Source: Mesorhizobium sp. BR1-1-16 (GTDB lineage: Bacteria > Pseudomonadota > Alphaproteobacteria > Rhizobiales > Kaistiaceae). From it: 64,000 bases of DNA. Made by a program: the position numbers and the translations under genes. Each line of letters opens with the position of its first letter. The stretch's first letter is position 1. This document shows, piece after piece, positions 28,436 to 37,703 of the stretch. Where the stretch lies: contig NZ_JAIUIE010000007.1 of assembly GCF_020165495.1 (NCBI RefSeq), positions 176,492 through 240,491 of the forward strand. The letters are read 5' to 3'. The notes beneath the pieces are model-generated. The model did no database searches and was not told where the DNA came from. It was given only the letters and a program-made list of their open reading frames with translations.

Positions 28436-29803
28436 TCAGGCGGCAACCTTCCGCTTCGATCCGCGCGCCCAGGCCGGCAGCCAGTCGCCATGGGCAGCGA
28501 TGAGGTCGTCGACGAGGTTCCAGATCTGGTCGAGGTCGAGCTCGGCCGCGGTATGCGGATCGAGCATCGCAGCGTGATAGATATGGTCCTTGTTCTCGGT
28601 CATCAGCGCGGCAACGGTCAGTTCCTGCACGTTGACATTGGTCCGCATCAGGGCTGAAAGCTGCGGCGGCAGCTTGCCGATATGCGTCGGCTGGATGCCC
28701 GAACGATCGACAAGGCAAGGCACCTCGACGGCGCAGCCCTCGGGCAGCGAGGTGATGAGGCCGGTGTTGCGGACATTGCCGTAGATCACCGCAGGTTCGC
28801 CGGTCCAGACCGCATTGACGATCTGAGAGGCGTATTCCTTGGATTCCTTGACCTCGACCCGGTTGGCCGTGCGGTATTCCTTGGCGGTATCGTTCCAGCG
28901 CGCGATCTGTTCAATGCAGCGCTTCGGATATTCGTCGAGCGGCACGCCGAACTTCTCGATGAGGTCCTCACGGCCCTCCTTGATGAAATAGGGCGTGTAT
29001 TCGGCGAAATGCTCCGAGCTCTCGGTCACGAAATAGCCGAGCCGGGTCATCATCTCGTAGCGCACCTTGTTCGGGCAGCGCGGGTTCCAGGTCGGCTTCG
29101 GCGCCCGGCCTTCGCGATAGGCGCGCATGAGATCCGGATAGAGATCGCGATAGGAGCCGTCCGCCTGCAGGTGCTCGAACTTCAGATAGAACGCCATGTG
29201 GTTGATGCCGGCGGAGCGATAGCGGATTTCCTCATAGGGAATGCCGAGATCTTCAGCCAGCTCGTGCGCCGTGCCCTGAACCGAATGGCAGAGGCCGACC
29301 TGCTTGATGGTCGGATATTTCTCGCTGATCGCCCAGGTATTGATCGCCATGGGGTTCACATATTGCAGCATGATCGCCTCTGGGCAGACCGCGAGCATGT
29401 CCTCGCAGATCTTCCACAGATGCGGCACGGTCCTGAGGCCGCGCATGATGCCGCCAACGCCGAGCGTATCGGCGATGGTCTGGCGCAGGCCATACTTCTT
29501 CGGGATCTCGAAGTCGACGACCGTCGACGGCTCATAGCCGCCGATCTGGAAGCAGACGACCACGAAATCGGCGCCCTCGAGCGCGCGGCGCTGGTCGGTG
29601 TAGCTCGTGACCGTTGCGGGGACATCGAGCGTCTGGACGAGCTTCTTGGCGATGATCTCGCTCATCTCCAGGCGCTCGGGATTGATATCCATCAGCGCGA
29701 TTTCCGCCTCGGCCAGCGCCGGCCGATGCAGGATGTCGCCGACAATGTTCTTCATGAACACCGAGGAGCCGGCGCCGATAAAGGTGATCTTGGGACGTGC
29801 CAT
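28436..29803 (-). CDS. melA: GH4 alpha-galactosidase (MelA type)
   Basis: GH4 enzymes cleave glycosides by an oxidation-elimination route using NAD+ and a divalent metal (usually Mn2+), in the cytosol. This 455-residue protein has the N-terminal NAD fold (ITFIGAGSSVFMKNIVGDIL) and the metal ligands Cys172 and His202 (SAGINHMAF). The subgroup motif around the Cys is CHSV, the one reported for alpha-galactosidases such as MelA. NPMAINTW is also conserved. It is the last gene of a minus-strand locus after the AgpA-like ABC importer and is the probable hydrolase for imported alpha-galactosides (melibiose, raffinose). Confidence 0.88.
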   Translation of the reverse strand: MARPKITFIGAGSSVFMKNIVGDILHRPALAEAEIALMDINPERLEMSEIIAKKLVQTLDVPATVTSYTDQRRALEGADFVVVCFQIGGYEPSTVVDFEIPKKYGLRQTIADTLGVGGIMRGLRTVPHLWKICEDMLAVCPEAIMLQYVNPMAINTWAISEKYPTIKQVGLCHSVQGTAHELAEDLGIPYEEIRYRSAGINHMAFYLKFEHLQADGSYRDLYPDLMRAYREGRAPKPTWNPRCPNKVRYEMMTRLGYFVTESSEHFAEYTPYFIKEGREDLIEKFGVPLDEYPKRCIEQIARWNDTAKEYRTANRVEVKESKEYASQIVNAVWTGEPAVIYGNVRNTGLITSLPEGCAVEVPCLVDRSGIQPTHIGKLPPQLSALMRTNVNVQELTVAALMTENKDHIYHAAMLDPHTAAELDLDQIWNLVDDLIAAHGDWLPAWARGSKRKVAA

Positions 29804-29841
29804 GACTTCAACTCCGATAGAAGGCCTCTGCCGCCCTGGCG

Positions 29842-31518
29842 TCAGGCAGCGATTTCGAAAGCGGCGCGGACGAGCCGGGCCGTATAGTCGTTTTTAGGAT
29901 TGGTCAGGACCTCCGAGACCGGGCCCTGTTCGACGATCTTGCCATGCTGCATGACGATCACGCGATGGCAAAGCGCGCGCACGACCTTCAGGTCGTGCGA
30001 AATGAAGAGATAGGATAGCCCCTTCTCGTCCTGCAGCTTGCGCAACAGGTCGATGATCTGGGCCTGCACCGAAAGATCGAGCGCCGATGTCGGCTCATCG
30101 AGCAGGATGAATTCAGGCTCGAGTGCAATCGCCCGCGCAATGGCAATGCGCTGACGCTGTCCGCCCGAGAATTCGTGCGGAAAGCGCGACAGGATCGTGT
30201 CGGGCATACCGGCGTCGCGCAACGCCTTGCGGACGCGCTCCAGCCTGTCACGCCGATCGGCGCCAATATCGTTCACGATCAGGCCTTCCTCGATGATCTG
30301 GCCGATCGACATGCGCGGATTGAGCGAGGAGAACGGATCCTGGAAGACGATCTGCATCCGCGAGCGCAGCGGGCGCATCTCCTGCCGCGACTTCATCTGG
30401 ATCGGCTCGCCATCGAAGCTGATCTCGCCGCCATTATTCGGGATGAGGCGGAGCAGCGCCTGGCCGAATGTCGTCTTGCCCGAGCCGCTCTCGCCGACAA
30501 GCCCGAGCGTTTCATGACGACGAAGATCGAGGCTGAGGTCATCAACCGCGATCAGCGGGAAATATTCGGGCCGGAAGAAGCCGCCGCGCTTCAAAGTGAA
30601 GGCGACGCGCACCTTCTTGCCCTCAAGCATGATCGGCGTCTTCTCGGGCAGCGGATTGGCGATGCCCTTCGGTTCGGACGCCAGCAGATGGCGCGTGTAG
30701 GAATGCTGCGGGTTGCGGAACACGTCCTCGGTGCGGTTGTGCTCCTTCACCTCGCCATTCTGCATCACATACACATAGTCGGAGAACTGGCGCACGATGG
30801 TGAGATCATGCGTGATGAGGATCACCGCCATGCCATGAACGCGCTGCAGGTCCTTGATGAGGTTGAGGATCTGCGCCTGCACCGTAACATCGAGCGCCGT
30901 GGTCGGCTCGTCGGCAATGAGCACGTCCGGACGGTTAGCGAGCGCCATCGCGATCATGACGCGCTGGCGCTGGCCACCTGAAAGCTGATGCGGGAACTGC
31001 TTGAGCCGCGAGGCGGGCTCTGGGATCTGCACCTCGCGAAGCAGCTCCTCGGCGCGCTTCATCGCCTCGGCCCGGCTGACCTTGTTGTGCAGGTGGATGA
31101 CCTCGCAGATTTGCTGCCCGATCGTATAGACCGGATTCAGCGAGCTCATTGGCTCCTGAAAGATCATCGAGAACCGGTTGCCACGCAGTTGCCGCCGCGC
31201 TTCAGCCTTGAAGGCAAGGATGTTCTTGCCCTCGAACATGATCCGCGCGTCGGGCACGATGGTTGCCCGCTTGGTCAGAAGGCCCATGATCGTCCGCGCC
31301 GTCACGGACTTGCCGGAGCCGGATTCGCCGACGATCGCAATGGTCTCGCCGCGATGCAGCTGGAACGACACATCGCGCACGGCCCGGACGGTGCCGCCCT
31401 CGACCTTGAAGTTCACGCCGATATTGCGCGCGTCGAGGATGAGCTCGCGACCGTGCTGGTTCAGATCGGTGCGCTCGGGCGGGCAGAAGCTCGGGGTCGC
31501 CTCGGTCATGTCCGTCAT
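29842..31518 (-). CDS. ABC importer ATPase with two fused nucleotide-binding domains (DppD-DppF type)
   Basis: A 558-residue protein made of two complete Opp/Dpp-type ATPases in tandem. The first (about residues 20-270) has [16 protein letters not shown] and [15 protein letters not shown]. The second (about 300-550) has [16 protein letters not shown] and [15 protein letters not shown]. Each Walker B is followed by the family DEPTxALD motif. It powers the permease pair encoded immediately upstream (2-bp gap). ATG at 31518 was chosen; the longer frame upstream overlaps the permease gene. In Sinorhizobium the comparable agp locus imports alpha-galactosides despite its peptide-transporter ancestry. 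Confidence 0.93.
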   Translation of the reverse strand: MTDMTEATPSFCPPERTDLNQHGRELILDARNIGVNFKVEGGTVRAVRDVSFQLHRGETIAIVGESGSGKSVTARTIMGLLTKRATIVPDARIMFEGKNILAFKAEARRQLRGNRFSMIFQEPMSSLNPVYTIGQQICEVIHLHNKVSRAEAMKRAEELLREVQIPEPASRLKQFPHQLSGGQRQRVMIAMALANRPDVLIADEPTTALDVTVQAQILNLIKDLQRVHGMAVILITHDLTIVRQFSDYVYVMQNGEVKEHNRTEDVFRNPQHSYTRHLLASEPKGIANPLPEKTPIMLEGKKVRVAFTLKRGGFFRPEYFPLIAVDDLSLDLRRHETLGLVGESGSGKTTFGQALLRLIPNNGGEISFDGEPIQMKSRQEMRPLRSRMQIVFQDPFSSLNPRMSIGQIIEEGLIVNDIGADRRDRLERVRKALRDAGMPDTILSRFPHEFSGGQRQRIAIARAIALEPEFILLDEPTSALDLSVQAQIIDLLRKLQDEKGLSYLFISHDLKVVRALCHRVIVMQHGKIVEQGPVSEVLTNPKNDYTARLVRAAFEIAA

Positions 31519-31520
31519 CC

Positions 31521-32708
31521 CTAATACGGGTCGATGGCGTCGCGGAGACCGTCGCCGAGCGCGTTGAACGCGAACACGGTGACGAGCACGAAGGCGACGG
31601 GCGAGAGAATCCACGGATAGGAGCCGATGACCGAAAAGGCACCGGTGTCCTGGAGCATGAGCCCCCATGAGATCAGCGGCGGCTTCACAGCGAAGCCGAG
31701 AAATCCGAGGAAGGATTCGAGCAGCACGATCGCCGGAATGGCCAGCGTCACCGACACGATCACATGGCTCAGAACATTCGGCAGGATGTGGCGCATGATG
31801 ATGCGTCCATCGCCGGCCCCGACCGCCATCGCCGCGCGGACATATTCGATCCGAGCGAGCGCCAGCGTCTTGCCGCGAACCTCACGCGAAAGCTGCGCCC
31901 AGCCGAGCGCCGCCATCACGCCGATGACGAAAGCAAGGAACACGTTGGAGGGCGCCGTGATCGGAATGAGCGACGTCAGCGCGAGATAGAGCGGCAATTG
32001 CGGGAAGGCGAGCACGAGGTCGACGAAGCGCTGTACCCAGCCGTCGAACTTCCCGCCGAGATAGCCCGATGTGATGCCGATCCCGGTCCCGACTGACGTC
32101 GTGATGAACACCACGATCAGCGCGATCGTCAGGGATATGCGCGAGCCGACGATCGCGCGAGAGAGAATGTCACGGCCGAATTTGTCGGTGCCGAGGAGAT
32201 GCACCGAACTGCCGTTGGTCGCACCGAAGAAATGGCGGTTCGCCGGAATGAGCCAGAGAAGTTTGTAGTCATAACCTTTGACAAAGAAGCCGAGATCGAG
32301 CGGATTGTTGAGGTCCGGTCCCGTCAGCGGCTGGAACGTGACCGGATCGAACTCGCCCGTCTCGACAATCGGATAGATGCGCGGCACCAAGCTGAACGAG
32401 CCGTCGGGCGCGCGGAAGGACAGCGTCTCCGGCGGCGCAAAGCCGACGCCGTTTTCCTTGGGGCTCACAGGCGCGAAGAAGTCGGCGAACAGGGCCATGG
32501 TCAGAAGGCCGAGCACCATGACGAGGCCGATCATGCCGATGACCGAACGGCGGAACCGCCGCCAGACCAGCGCCAGATAGGTCTCGTTGCCATGGGCAAA
32601 CCGGCCGCCCTGCGGGTTGATCGCGGCTTCCTTGGCAGCTTCCCGAGCCTTGGCCTCGGCAGCAGCGATATGGGCCGACACGTCCGTCGCGGAATGGATC
32701 TCGGTCAT
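31521..32708 (-). CDS. ABC importer permease (OppC/DppC type)
   Basis: A 395-residue inner-membrane permease. It has the long N-terminal cytoplasmic region and first helix of DppC proteins (RFRRSVIGMIGLVMVLGLL), a sizeable periplasmic loop (about residues 75-165), then five helices. The EAA loop that contacts the ATPase is VRGKTLALARIEYVRAAMAVGAGDGRIIMRHILPN. Its ATG overlaps the stop of the oppB-like gene by 4 bp. Forms a heterodimer with that protein. Confidence 0.93.
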   Translation of the reverse strand: MTEIHSATDVSAHIAAAEAKAREAAKEAAINPQGGRFAHGNETYLALVWRRFRRSVIGMIGLVMVLGLLTMALFADFFAPVSPKENGVGFAPPETLSFRAPDGSFSLVPRIYPIVETGEFDPVTFQPLTGPDLNNPLDLGFFVKGYDYKLLWLIPANRHFFGATNGSSVHLLGTDKFGRDILSRAIVGSRISLTIALIVVFITTSVGTGIGITSGYLGGKFDGWVQRFVDLVLAFPQLPLYLALTSLIPITAPSNVFLAFVIGVMAALGWAQLSREVRGKTLALARIEYVRAAMAVGAGDGRIIMRHILPNVLSHVIVSVTLAIPAIVLLESFLGFLGFAVKPPLISWGLMLQDTGAFSVIGSYPWILSPVAFVLVTVFAFNALGDGLRDAIDPY

Positions 32709-33715
32709 TCTTTACCTCCACCGAGCCGGACGCGGGGATCGAGCAGGGCCAGCAGCATGTCGGCGATGATGTTGCCGACGATCAGCGTCCCGGCGAGGAC
32801 CATCATGAAGGTGGCGGTGACATAGACATCGCCGACCGCCATGGAGGACACGATCGCCGGCCCTACTGTCGCGAGCGAGAACACGATCGCCACCTCGATC
32901 TCGCCGGTCAGCATGTAGGGCAGCACGACGCCCTGATACATGATGAGCGGATGCAGCGCATTGGGCACGGCATGGCGCATGATCACCGCGCCCTCGGACA
33001 TGCCCTTGGCGCGTGCCGTCTCGACATATTGCGCATTCAGTGTATCGAGCAGATTGGCGCGCATCACACGCATATTGTAGGCGAGCCCGCCGAAGGTCGC
33101 GATCGCGACGACGGGCCAGACATGCTTCACGAGATCGACGAACTTGGCCCATGACCAGGGCGCGCCGCCATATTGCGGCGAGAAGAAGCTGCCGATTTCC
33201 TGGACGTTGAGCCGGAAGGCCAGGATGTAGACGAGAACGATCGCGATCAGGAAGCGCGGAATCGTCGTCCCAAGGAACGAGAAGAACGAAAGCACCGAGT
33301 CGACCCAGCTATATTGCCGCGTCGCTGCCAGGATGCCGAAGGTGATGCCGATGAACGACGCCAGGATGTGGCAGACAAGCGCCAGCAGCAATGTGCGCGG
33401 CAGCCGTTCGGCCACGACCGTCGAAACGGGCTTGTTGTAGAAGAAGCTGTCGCCGAAATCGCCGCGGGTGACGATGCCGCCGATCCAATTGAAATACTGG
33501 ATGATGATCGGCTTATCGAGGCCATGCGCCTTGCGATAGGCGTCGGCCTGCGCCTCGGCGACGACGGCGGAGGCGCCGCCCTGGTTCATCAGCTGGGAAC
33601 GAATGAAATCACCATAGTCGCCGGGTGGCGCCTGGATGATGGCGAAGGTCACGATGCTCAGGACGAGGAGAACCGGAATAGCAGAGAGAATTCTGATCGC
33701 TAGGAAGCGCAGCAT
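32705..33715 (-). CDS. ABC importer permease (OppB/DppB type)
   Basis: A 336-residue permease with six predicted helices. MLRFLAIRILSAIPVLLVLSIVTFAI is the usual first helix, followed by PPGDYGDF. The EAA loop is LDTLNAQYVETARAKGMSEGAVIMRHAVPNAL. It is separated from the binding-protein gene by 84 bp that include a strong hairpin, and overlaps the second permease gene by 4 bp. Confidence 0.93.
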   Translation of the reverse strand: MLRFLAIRILSAIPVLLVLSIVTFAIIQAPPGDYGDFIRSQLMNQGGASAVVAEAQADAYRKAHGLDKPIIIQYFNWIGGIVTRGDFGDSFFYNKPVSTVVAERLPRTLLLALVCHILASFIGITFGILAATRQYSWVDSVLSFFSFLGTTIPRFLIAIVLVYILAFRLNVQEIGSFFSPQYGGAPWSWAKFVDLVKHVWPVVAIATFGGLAYNMRVMRANLLDTLNAQYVETARAKGMSEGAVIMRHAVPNALHPLIMYQGVVLPYMLTGEIEVAIVFSLATVGPAIVSSMAVGDVYVTATFMMVLAGTLIVGNIIADMLLALLDPRVRLGGGKE

Positions 33716-33750
33716 GGGGGCTTCGAGCTCCGTCTCCGGTGCTTCAGGGA

Positions 33751-33779
33751 AAGCAAGGGGGCACGAGGCCTCCTTGCTT
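33751..33779 (-). terminator. Intercistronic hairpin between binding-protein and permease genes
   Basis: A 12-bp stem (33751-33762 with 33768-33779, one G-U pair) and ACGAG loop, starting 20 bp after the binding-protein stop. Such hairpins commonly protect the binding-protein message and reduce read-through into the permeases. No long T-run. Confidence 0.55.
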
Positions 33780-33799
33780 CGCGATTGTGAGGCGTGGGG

Positions 33800-35884
33800 C
33801 TACTTCACCGCGCCGGCCGAGCCAGGCGCACCTGGCAGCGTCTCGGCGTGGAGCTCATAGTTGCCCTGCTTGTCAGCCGGGACGAACATGCGCTCACGAA
33901 TGACGCTGTCCTCAGCCCAGTTGAAGAGATTGATGGGCGTGCCCTTCGGGACGTTGGCGAAACGCTTGTTGATGATCAGCGCGCCAGGATACTGGGTCAG
34001 ACCGATGCCATAGACGTTATCGGTGTAGACCTTCTGGAACTGCTTCATCAGGTCCTTGCGTTCTGCGCCATCGCTCGTCGCGATGAACTTGTTGGTGATG
34101 TCAACAAGCTGCTGCTCGAACGGAAGCAGGTCGAGCTGACCATCCTTGCCCGCACGATGGTAGTAGCTGGTCTGCGGACCAACCGGTGCGAGATTGACCG
34201 TCTTCTGCACGACCGATGTCAGTTCTTCGGTATTGCGGAAGATCATCCAGTCGAACTTGCCGGCCTGCTGCAGCGCGTCACGCTGCTTGCCTTCGACCGT
34301 GTTGAGGATGACGCGGATGCCGAGCGGCTCCATCATCGCAACCATGCCGTCGGCAAGGCTCTTGTCGGTCTGGTAGTCGGCATTGACGAGGAGCGTGACC
34401 TCGACATTCTTGCCGCCCGCCGTTCCGGCCGGGAAGTTCACGATGCCGTCGCCATCCGTATCCTTGAGGCCGGCCAGTGCCAGTTCAGCCTTGGCGCTTT
34501 CGAGGTCGTACGGATAGTAGGCGGTCGAGTCCTTGTCGTAATAGACGGTGCCGGAATAGATGCCGCCCGGATAGATCGTCGTGAACGGACCCTTGACCAG
34601 CGACTCGCCGAGCCGCTTGCGGTCGACCGCTTCGGTGATCGCCTTGCGGAAGTGGTCGTTGCGATTGAGTTCGCGCACGGCCTGGGCGCGCTCATCCGGT
34701 TCGCCCCAGCCATTGGCCGAGTAGTTCGGATAGAGCGAGTAGCCGATGAGCCGCGGGCCGAATTCGAGGCGGGCCGGCGCATCCTTGCTTGCCGAACGCT
34801 TCAGAGCCTCGACGAAGCTCTCGGGCTGCTCGAGATTGGCGAAATCGCCGGAACCGGCCACGGCCTGAACGTCACGGTCCGCCCAGGTCGAGAGCTTGTA
34901 ATGCAGCTCGTTCAGATAGGGGAGCTGATTGCCCGCCTCATCCACCTTCCAGTAGTAGGGATTGCGGCGCATGACGACAATGTCGTCGGGGCGATACTCG
35001 ACCGGCACCCAGGCACCCATGACCGGAATGTTCATATATTCCGGCGGGAAGGCGTTCTTGTACTGCTCGTAGGTGTTCTTCGAATATTTGGGATGCTGCG
35101 GCTTCAGGATATGAGCCGGGCCGGGGCAGAAGGTGCCATAGGCCATCTGATAGAGATACTGTTTGGCGAACGGCTGCTTGAACGTCCACAGCACCGTGTA
35201 GTCGTCAACCTTCGTCAGCGTCGTTCCCTCGCCGAAAGTAGCCGGCGTGGCGCCGTTCAGCGGCGTGACATTGGGATCGTTGACGTTGTCGTTCCAGTAG
35301 AACATCAGGTCGTCGGACGTGAACGGCACGCCGTCCGACCACTTGGCACCCTCGATGAGGTGCATGGTCAGTTGCTTGCCGTCTTCAGACCATTCCCAGC
35401 TCTTGGCGAGGTTCGGCAGCGGCTCGAGTTCGTCGGCCTTGATCTCGAACAGCGGACCCGAGCGCGTCAGGCATTCCGACAGGCCGATATCGATGCCACC
35501 CCAACCCTGCGACTGGCCGCCAATATAATTCCAGCCCTCGGGACGGCCGCCGATCACATGGCGCAGCGTATCGCCATAGACCCCGAGGCCGTCGACCATG
35601 TTGGCCTTCTTGTAGACCAGCGGCTCCTTGGGGAGACGATCCTTGACCGGCGGAAGCTTGCCGGTGTCGACGAAGTTCTTCGTGACCCAATCCGGCTCAT
35701 GATATTCCGGCAGGGCCTTGAACTCGAAAATGTCTTTTTGGCCGACATAGTCGACCTGACCCTGTGCCTCGAATTTCGGCGGATCAGGCGGCAGGGTCGG
35801 CTTTTCAGTCTGGGCGAGCGCCGCCGCTGCGGAGACGCCGAGGAGCAGGCCTGCTCCTCCGAGAGCCATCAAATAGGTCTTCAT
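33800..35884 (-). CDS. Periplasmic solute-binding protein of an AgpA-like ABC importer
   Basis: A 694-residue extracytoplasmic binding protein of family 5 (OppA/DppA). It has a clear signal peptide (about residues 1-25, MALGGAGLLLGVSAAAALAQ with cleavage after ALA). The length is large for the family (usual 500-600) and fits the AgpA group, which binds melibiose and raffinose in Sinorhizobium. Flanking GH4 enzymes and an AraC regulator support a sugar rather than peptide ligand; this is inference from context. Expressed with the downstream permease and ATPase genes. Confidence 0.88.
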   Translation of the reverse strand: MKTYLMALGGAGLLLGVSAAAALAQTEKPTLPPDPPKFEAQGQVDYVGQKDIFEFKALPEYHEPDWVTKNFVDTGKLPPVKDRLPKEPLVYKKANMVDGLGVYGDTLRHVIGGRPEGWNYIGGQSQGWGGIDIGLSECLTRSGPLFEIKADELEPLPNLAKSWEWSEDGKQLTMHLIEGAKWSDGVPFTSDDLMFYWNDNVNDPNVTPLNGATPATFGEGTTLTKVDDYTVLWTFKQPFAKQYLYQMAYGTFCPGPAHILKPQHPKYSKNTYEQYKNAFPPEYMNIPVMGAWVPVEYRPDDIVVMRRNPYYWKVDEAGNQLPYLNELHYKLSTWADRDVQAVAGSGDFANLEQPESFVEALKRSASKDAPARLEFGPRLIGYSLYPNYSANGWGEPDERAQAVRELNRNDHFRKAITEAVDRKRLGESLVKGPFTTIYPGGIYSGTVYYDKDSTAYYPYDLESAKAELALAGLKDTDGDGIVNFPAGTAGGKNVEVTLLVNADYQTDKSLADGMVAMMEPLGIRVILNTVEGKQRDALQQAGKFDWMIFRNTEELTSVVQKTVNLAPVGPQTSYYHRAGKDGQLDLLPFEQQLVDITNKFIATSDGAERKDLMKQFQKVYTDNVYGIGLTQYPGALIINKRFANVPKGTPINLFNWAEDSVIRERMFVPADKQGNYELHAETLPGAPGSAGAVK

Positions 35885-35986
35885 GTTTCCTCCCTTGAGC
35901 GTGGCGATGGCAGAGCCCTACCCTCGCCCCATAGTCCCCAAACTGCCGCCGACGCCACTCGTCCCCGCGGCGGCGGCCATCTGCAA

Positions 35987-36012
35987 CGGCATGGCTCGTT
36001 CGAGCCATGCCG
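35987..36012 (-). terminator. Perfect 12-bp hairpin after the second GH4 gene
   Basis: CGGCATGGCTCG (35987-35998) pairs with CGAGCCATGCCG (36001-36012), 15 bp past the GH4 stop and 102 bp before the binding-protein start. No T-run. Probably a stabiliser or partial terminator that sets different expression levels for the two genes. Confidence 0.5.
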
Positions 36013-36027
36013 GATCCTCCAGAACCT

Positions 36028-37521
36028 CTAGAGAGACGGGCGAGCGGACTCGTCCAGCTCCAGAGCGCGTTTCCTGGCGCTTTCGGCGCGGACGACATCC
36101 ACCGTCCGCACGTCGCGGCGCGCCGCACCCTGCCAGTCGCGCGTCTTGACCGTCGACTTGGCAAGCCGTGCCTTCGCGTCGTCGATCACATGGGCAAACT
36201 GCGGCAGCCATTTCGCCTGGGCGACGACCATCTCGTCGACCATCTGCCAGACCTCATCCGGCGAGCAGATCGCGCCGACGAGCGGATCGTGCAGCACCGA
36301 CAGCTTCAAGAGGTCGAGATCGCCGGTGACCGCAGCGTGGACCGACATGCGCTGCACATTGATCGAGGCCAGACAGGTCGCCGCGCAGGCCTCGGGCAGA
36401 GTGATGCCCGCCGCCATGTTGAGGCCGAAGCGATCGACGAAACCGGGGGACTCGATGATGGCATCGTCAGGCAGGTTGGTGATGACGCCGTTGTTCTTGA
36501 CGTTGAAATGGCCGCGATAGACGCGCCCCGTTTCGAGCGCCTCGAGAATATGGCTCGCATGCTCGGTCGAGCGCTTCGAATGATCGAGCGGCTTGCCGGC
36601 TTCCTCGACAAAGCGCGGGAAGTCGGTCTCGAACCAGTTCCGCGATTCCGTCGAATAACGGAGATAACCGCCGGTCTCGCCATGGATCCATTCGGACATG
36701 TCGATCCAGCGCTCGATCTCGTCCGGACGCTTGCGATACCAGGGGAGGTATTCAGACAGATGGCCGTTTGATTCCGTCGAATAAACGCCGAAGCGCTTGA
36801 GGACGTCGATGCGCACCTTCTCCTGCCTGGAATAGACAGGATGCGCCTCGAAGGCCGCGAGCAACTCATCCTTGCCGACCTTGCGGCCGTTCAAGCGGAC
36901 ATCGATGAACCAGGTCTGGTGATTGATGCCCGAGCAGATGAAGTCCAGTTCACCCGGCTTGGCACCCAGAACCGTCGCTATCTGCTCGCCGCCATGCTGG
37001 ACGCCATGGCAGAGGCCGATCGTGTTGACCTTGCCATATTCGATGGCGGCCCACGTGTTCATCGCCATCGGGTTGGCATAGTTGAGGAAAACGGCGCCCG
37101 GCGCTGCGACCTCGCGGATATCCTTGCAGAAGTCGAGGATGGCCGGGATATTTCGCTGGCCATACATGATGCCGCCGGCGCAGATCGTATCGCCGACGCA
37201 CTGGTCGACGCCGTACTTCAGGGGAATGCGAATATCGTCCGCATAAGCCTCAAGGCCGCCGACGCGCACGCAGCTGATGATATAATTCGCGCCTTCGAGC
37301 GCCTGCCGACGATTGGTCGTCGCGGTGATGCGCGTTGGAAGATTGTTTGCTTCGACGATCTTGTCGAGGATCTGCTGGATCATCGAAAGATTGTGCTCAC
37401 TGACATCCGTCAGCGCGAACTCGACATCCCTGAGTTCAGGCACCGATACGATATCGGTCATGAGCTTCTTCGTGAAGCCGACGCTGCCTGCGCCGATGAT
37501 CGCGATCTTCAGTCCGGCCAT
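36028..37521 (-). CDS. GH4 glycosidase with CHGV motif (alpha-glucuronidase/alpha-glucosidase type)
   Basis: A 497-residue NAD- and metal-dependent GH4 enzyme. The NAD fold is at the N-terminus (IAIIGAGSVGFTKKLMTDI); metal ligands are Cys171 and His201 (CSGINHQTW). The motif around the Cys is CHGV, not the CHSV of the neighbouring enzyme; CHGx has been associated with GH4 alpha-glucuronidases. A charged C-terminal tail of about 60 residues follows the core. ATG at 37521 has GGGAG before it. It is first in the minus-strand transcript and is divergent from the AraC regulator. Confidence 0.82.
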   Translation of the reverse strand: MAGLKIAIIGAGSVGFTKKLMTDIVSVPELRDVEFALTDVSEHNLSMIQQILDKIVEANNLPTRITATTNRRQALEGANYIISCVRVGGLEAYADDIRIPLKYGVDQCVGDTICAGGIMYGQRNIPAILDFCKDIREVAAPGAVFLNYANPMAMNTWAAIEYGKVNTIGLCHGVQHGGEQIATVLGAKPGELDFICSGINHQTWFIDVRLNGRKVGKDELLAAFEAHPVYSRQEKVRIDVLKRFGVYSTESNGHLSEYLPWYRKRPDEIERWIDMSEWIHGETGGYLRYSTESRNWFETDFPRFVEEAGKPLDHSKRSTEHASHILEALETGRVYRGHFNVKNNGVITNLPDDAIIESPGFVDRFGLNMAAGITLPEACAATCLASINVQRMSVHAAVTGDLDLLKLSVLHDPLVGAICSPDEVWQMVDEMVVAQAKWLPQFAHVIDDAKARLAKSTVKTRDWQGAARRDVRTVDVVRAESARKRALELDESARPSL

Positions 37522-37703
37522 TCGCTCCCTCAATCGTCTCGGCCGCACGCGGCCTCATCTCAGACCAGCCTGCCCTGCCCAAAGCGCTGACGCCGATAAG
37601 GCAGCAAGCCACCGCCTGGCGGGTTTTCATGGTCCCCGCCGGCTGTTCGTGGCATTAGTTATTCCCAAGCCCCGACCATGGACCAGAGAGATTTTGTGCT
37701 TTC

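Noticed and set aside
33794..36031. A 745-codon open frame on the plus strand
   Set aside because: It is antisense to the AgpA-like binding-protein gene, has no family motifs and is Arg/Asp/Leu-biased as expected from the complement of a GC-rich gene.
37600..37640. Terminator with TTTT after a CCGCCTGGCGG palindrome between the GH4 and AraC genes
   Set aside because: The stem is only four base pairs with a 3-base loop, and the region is a divergent promoter region where no transcript is expected to end.
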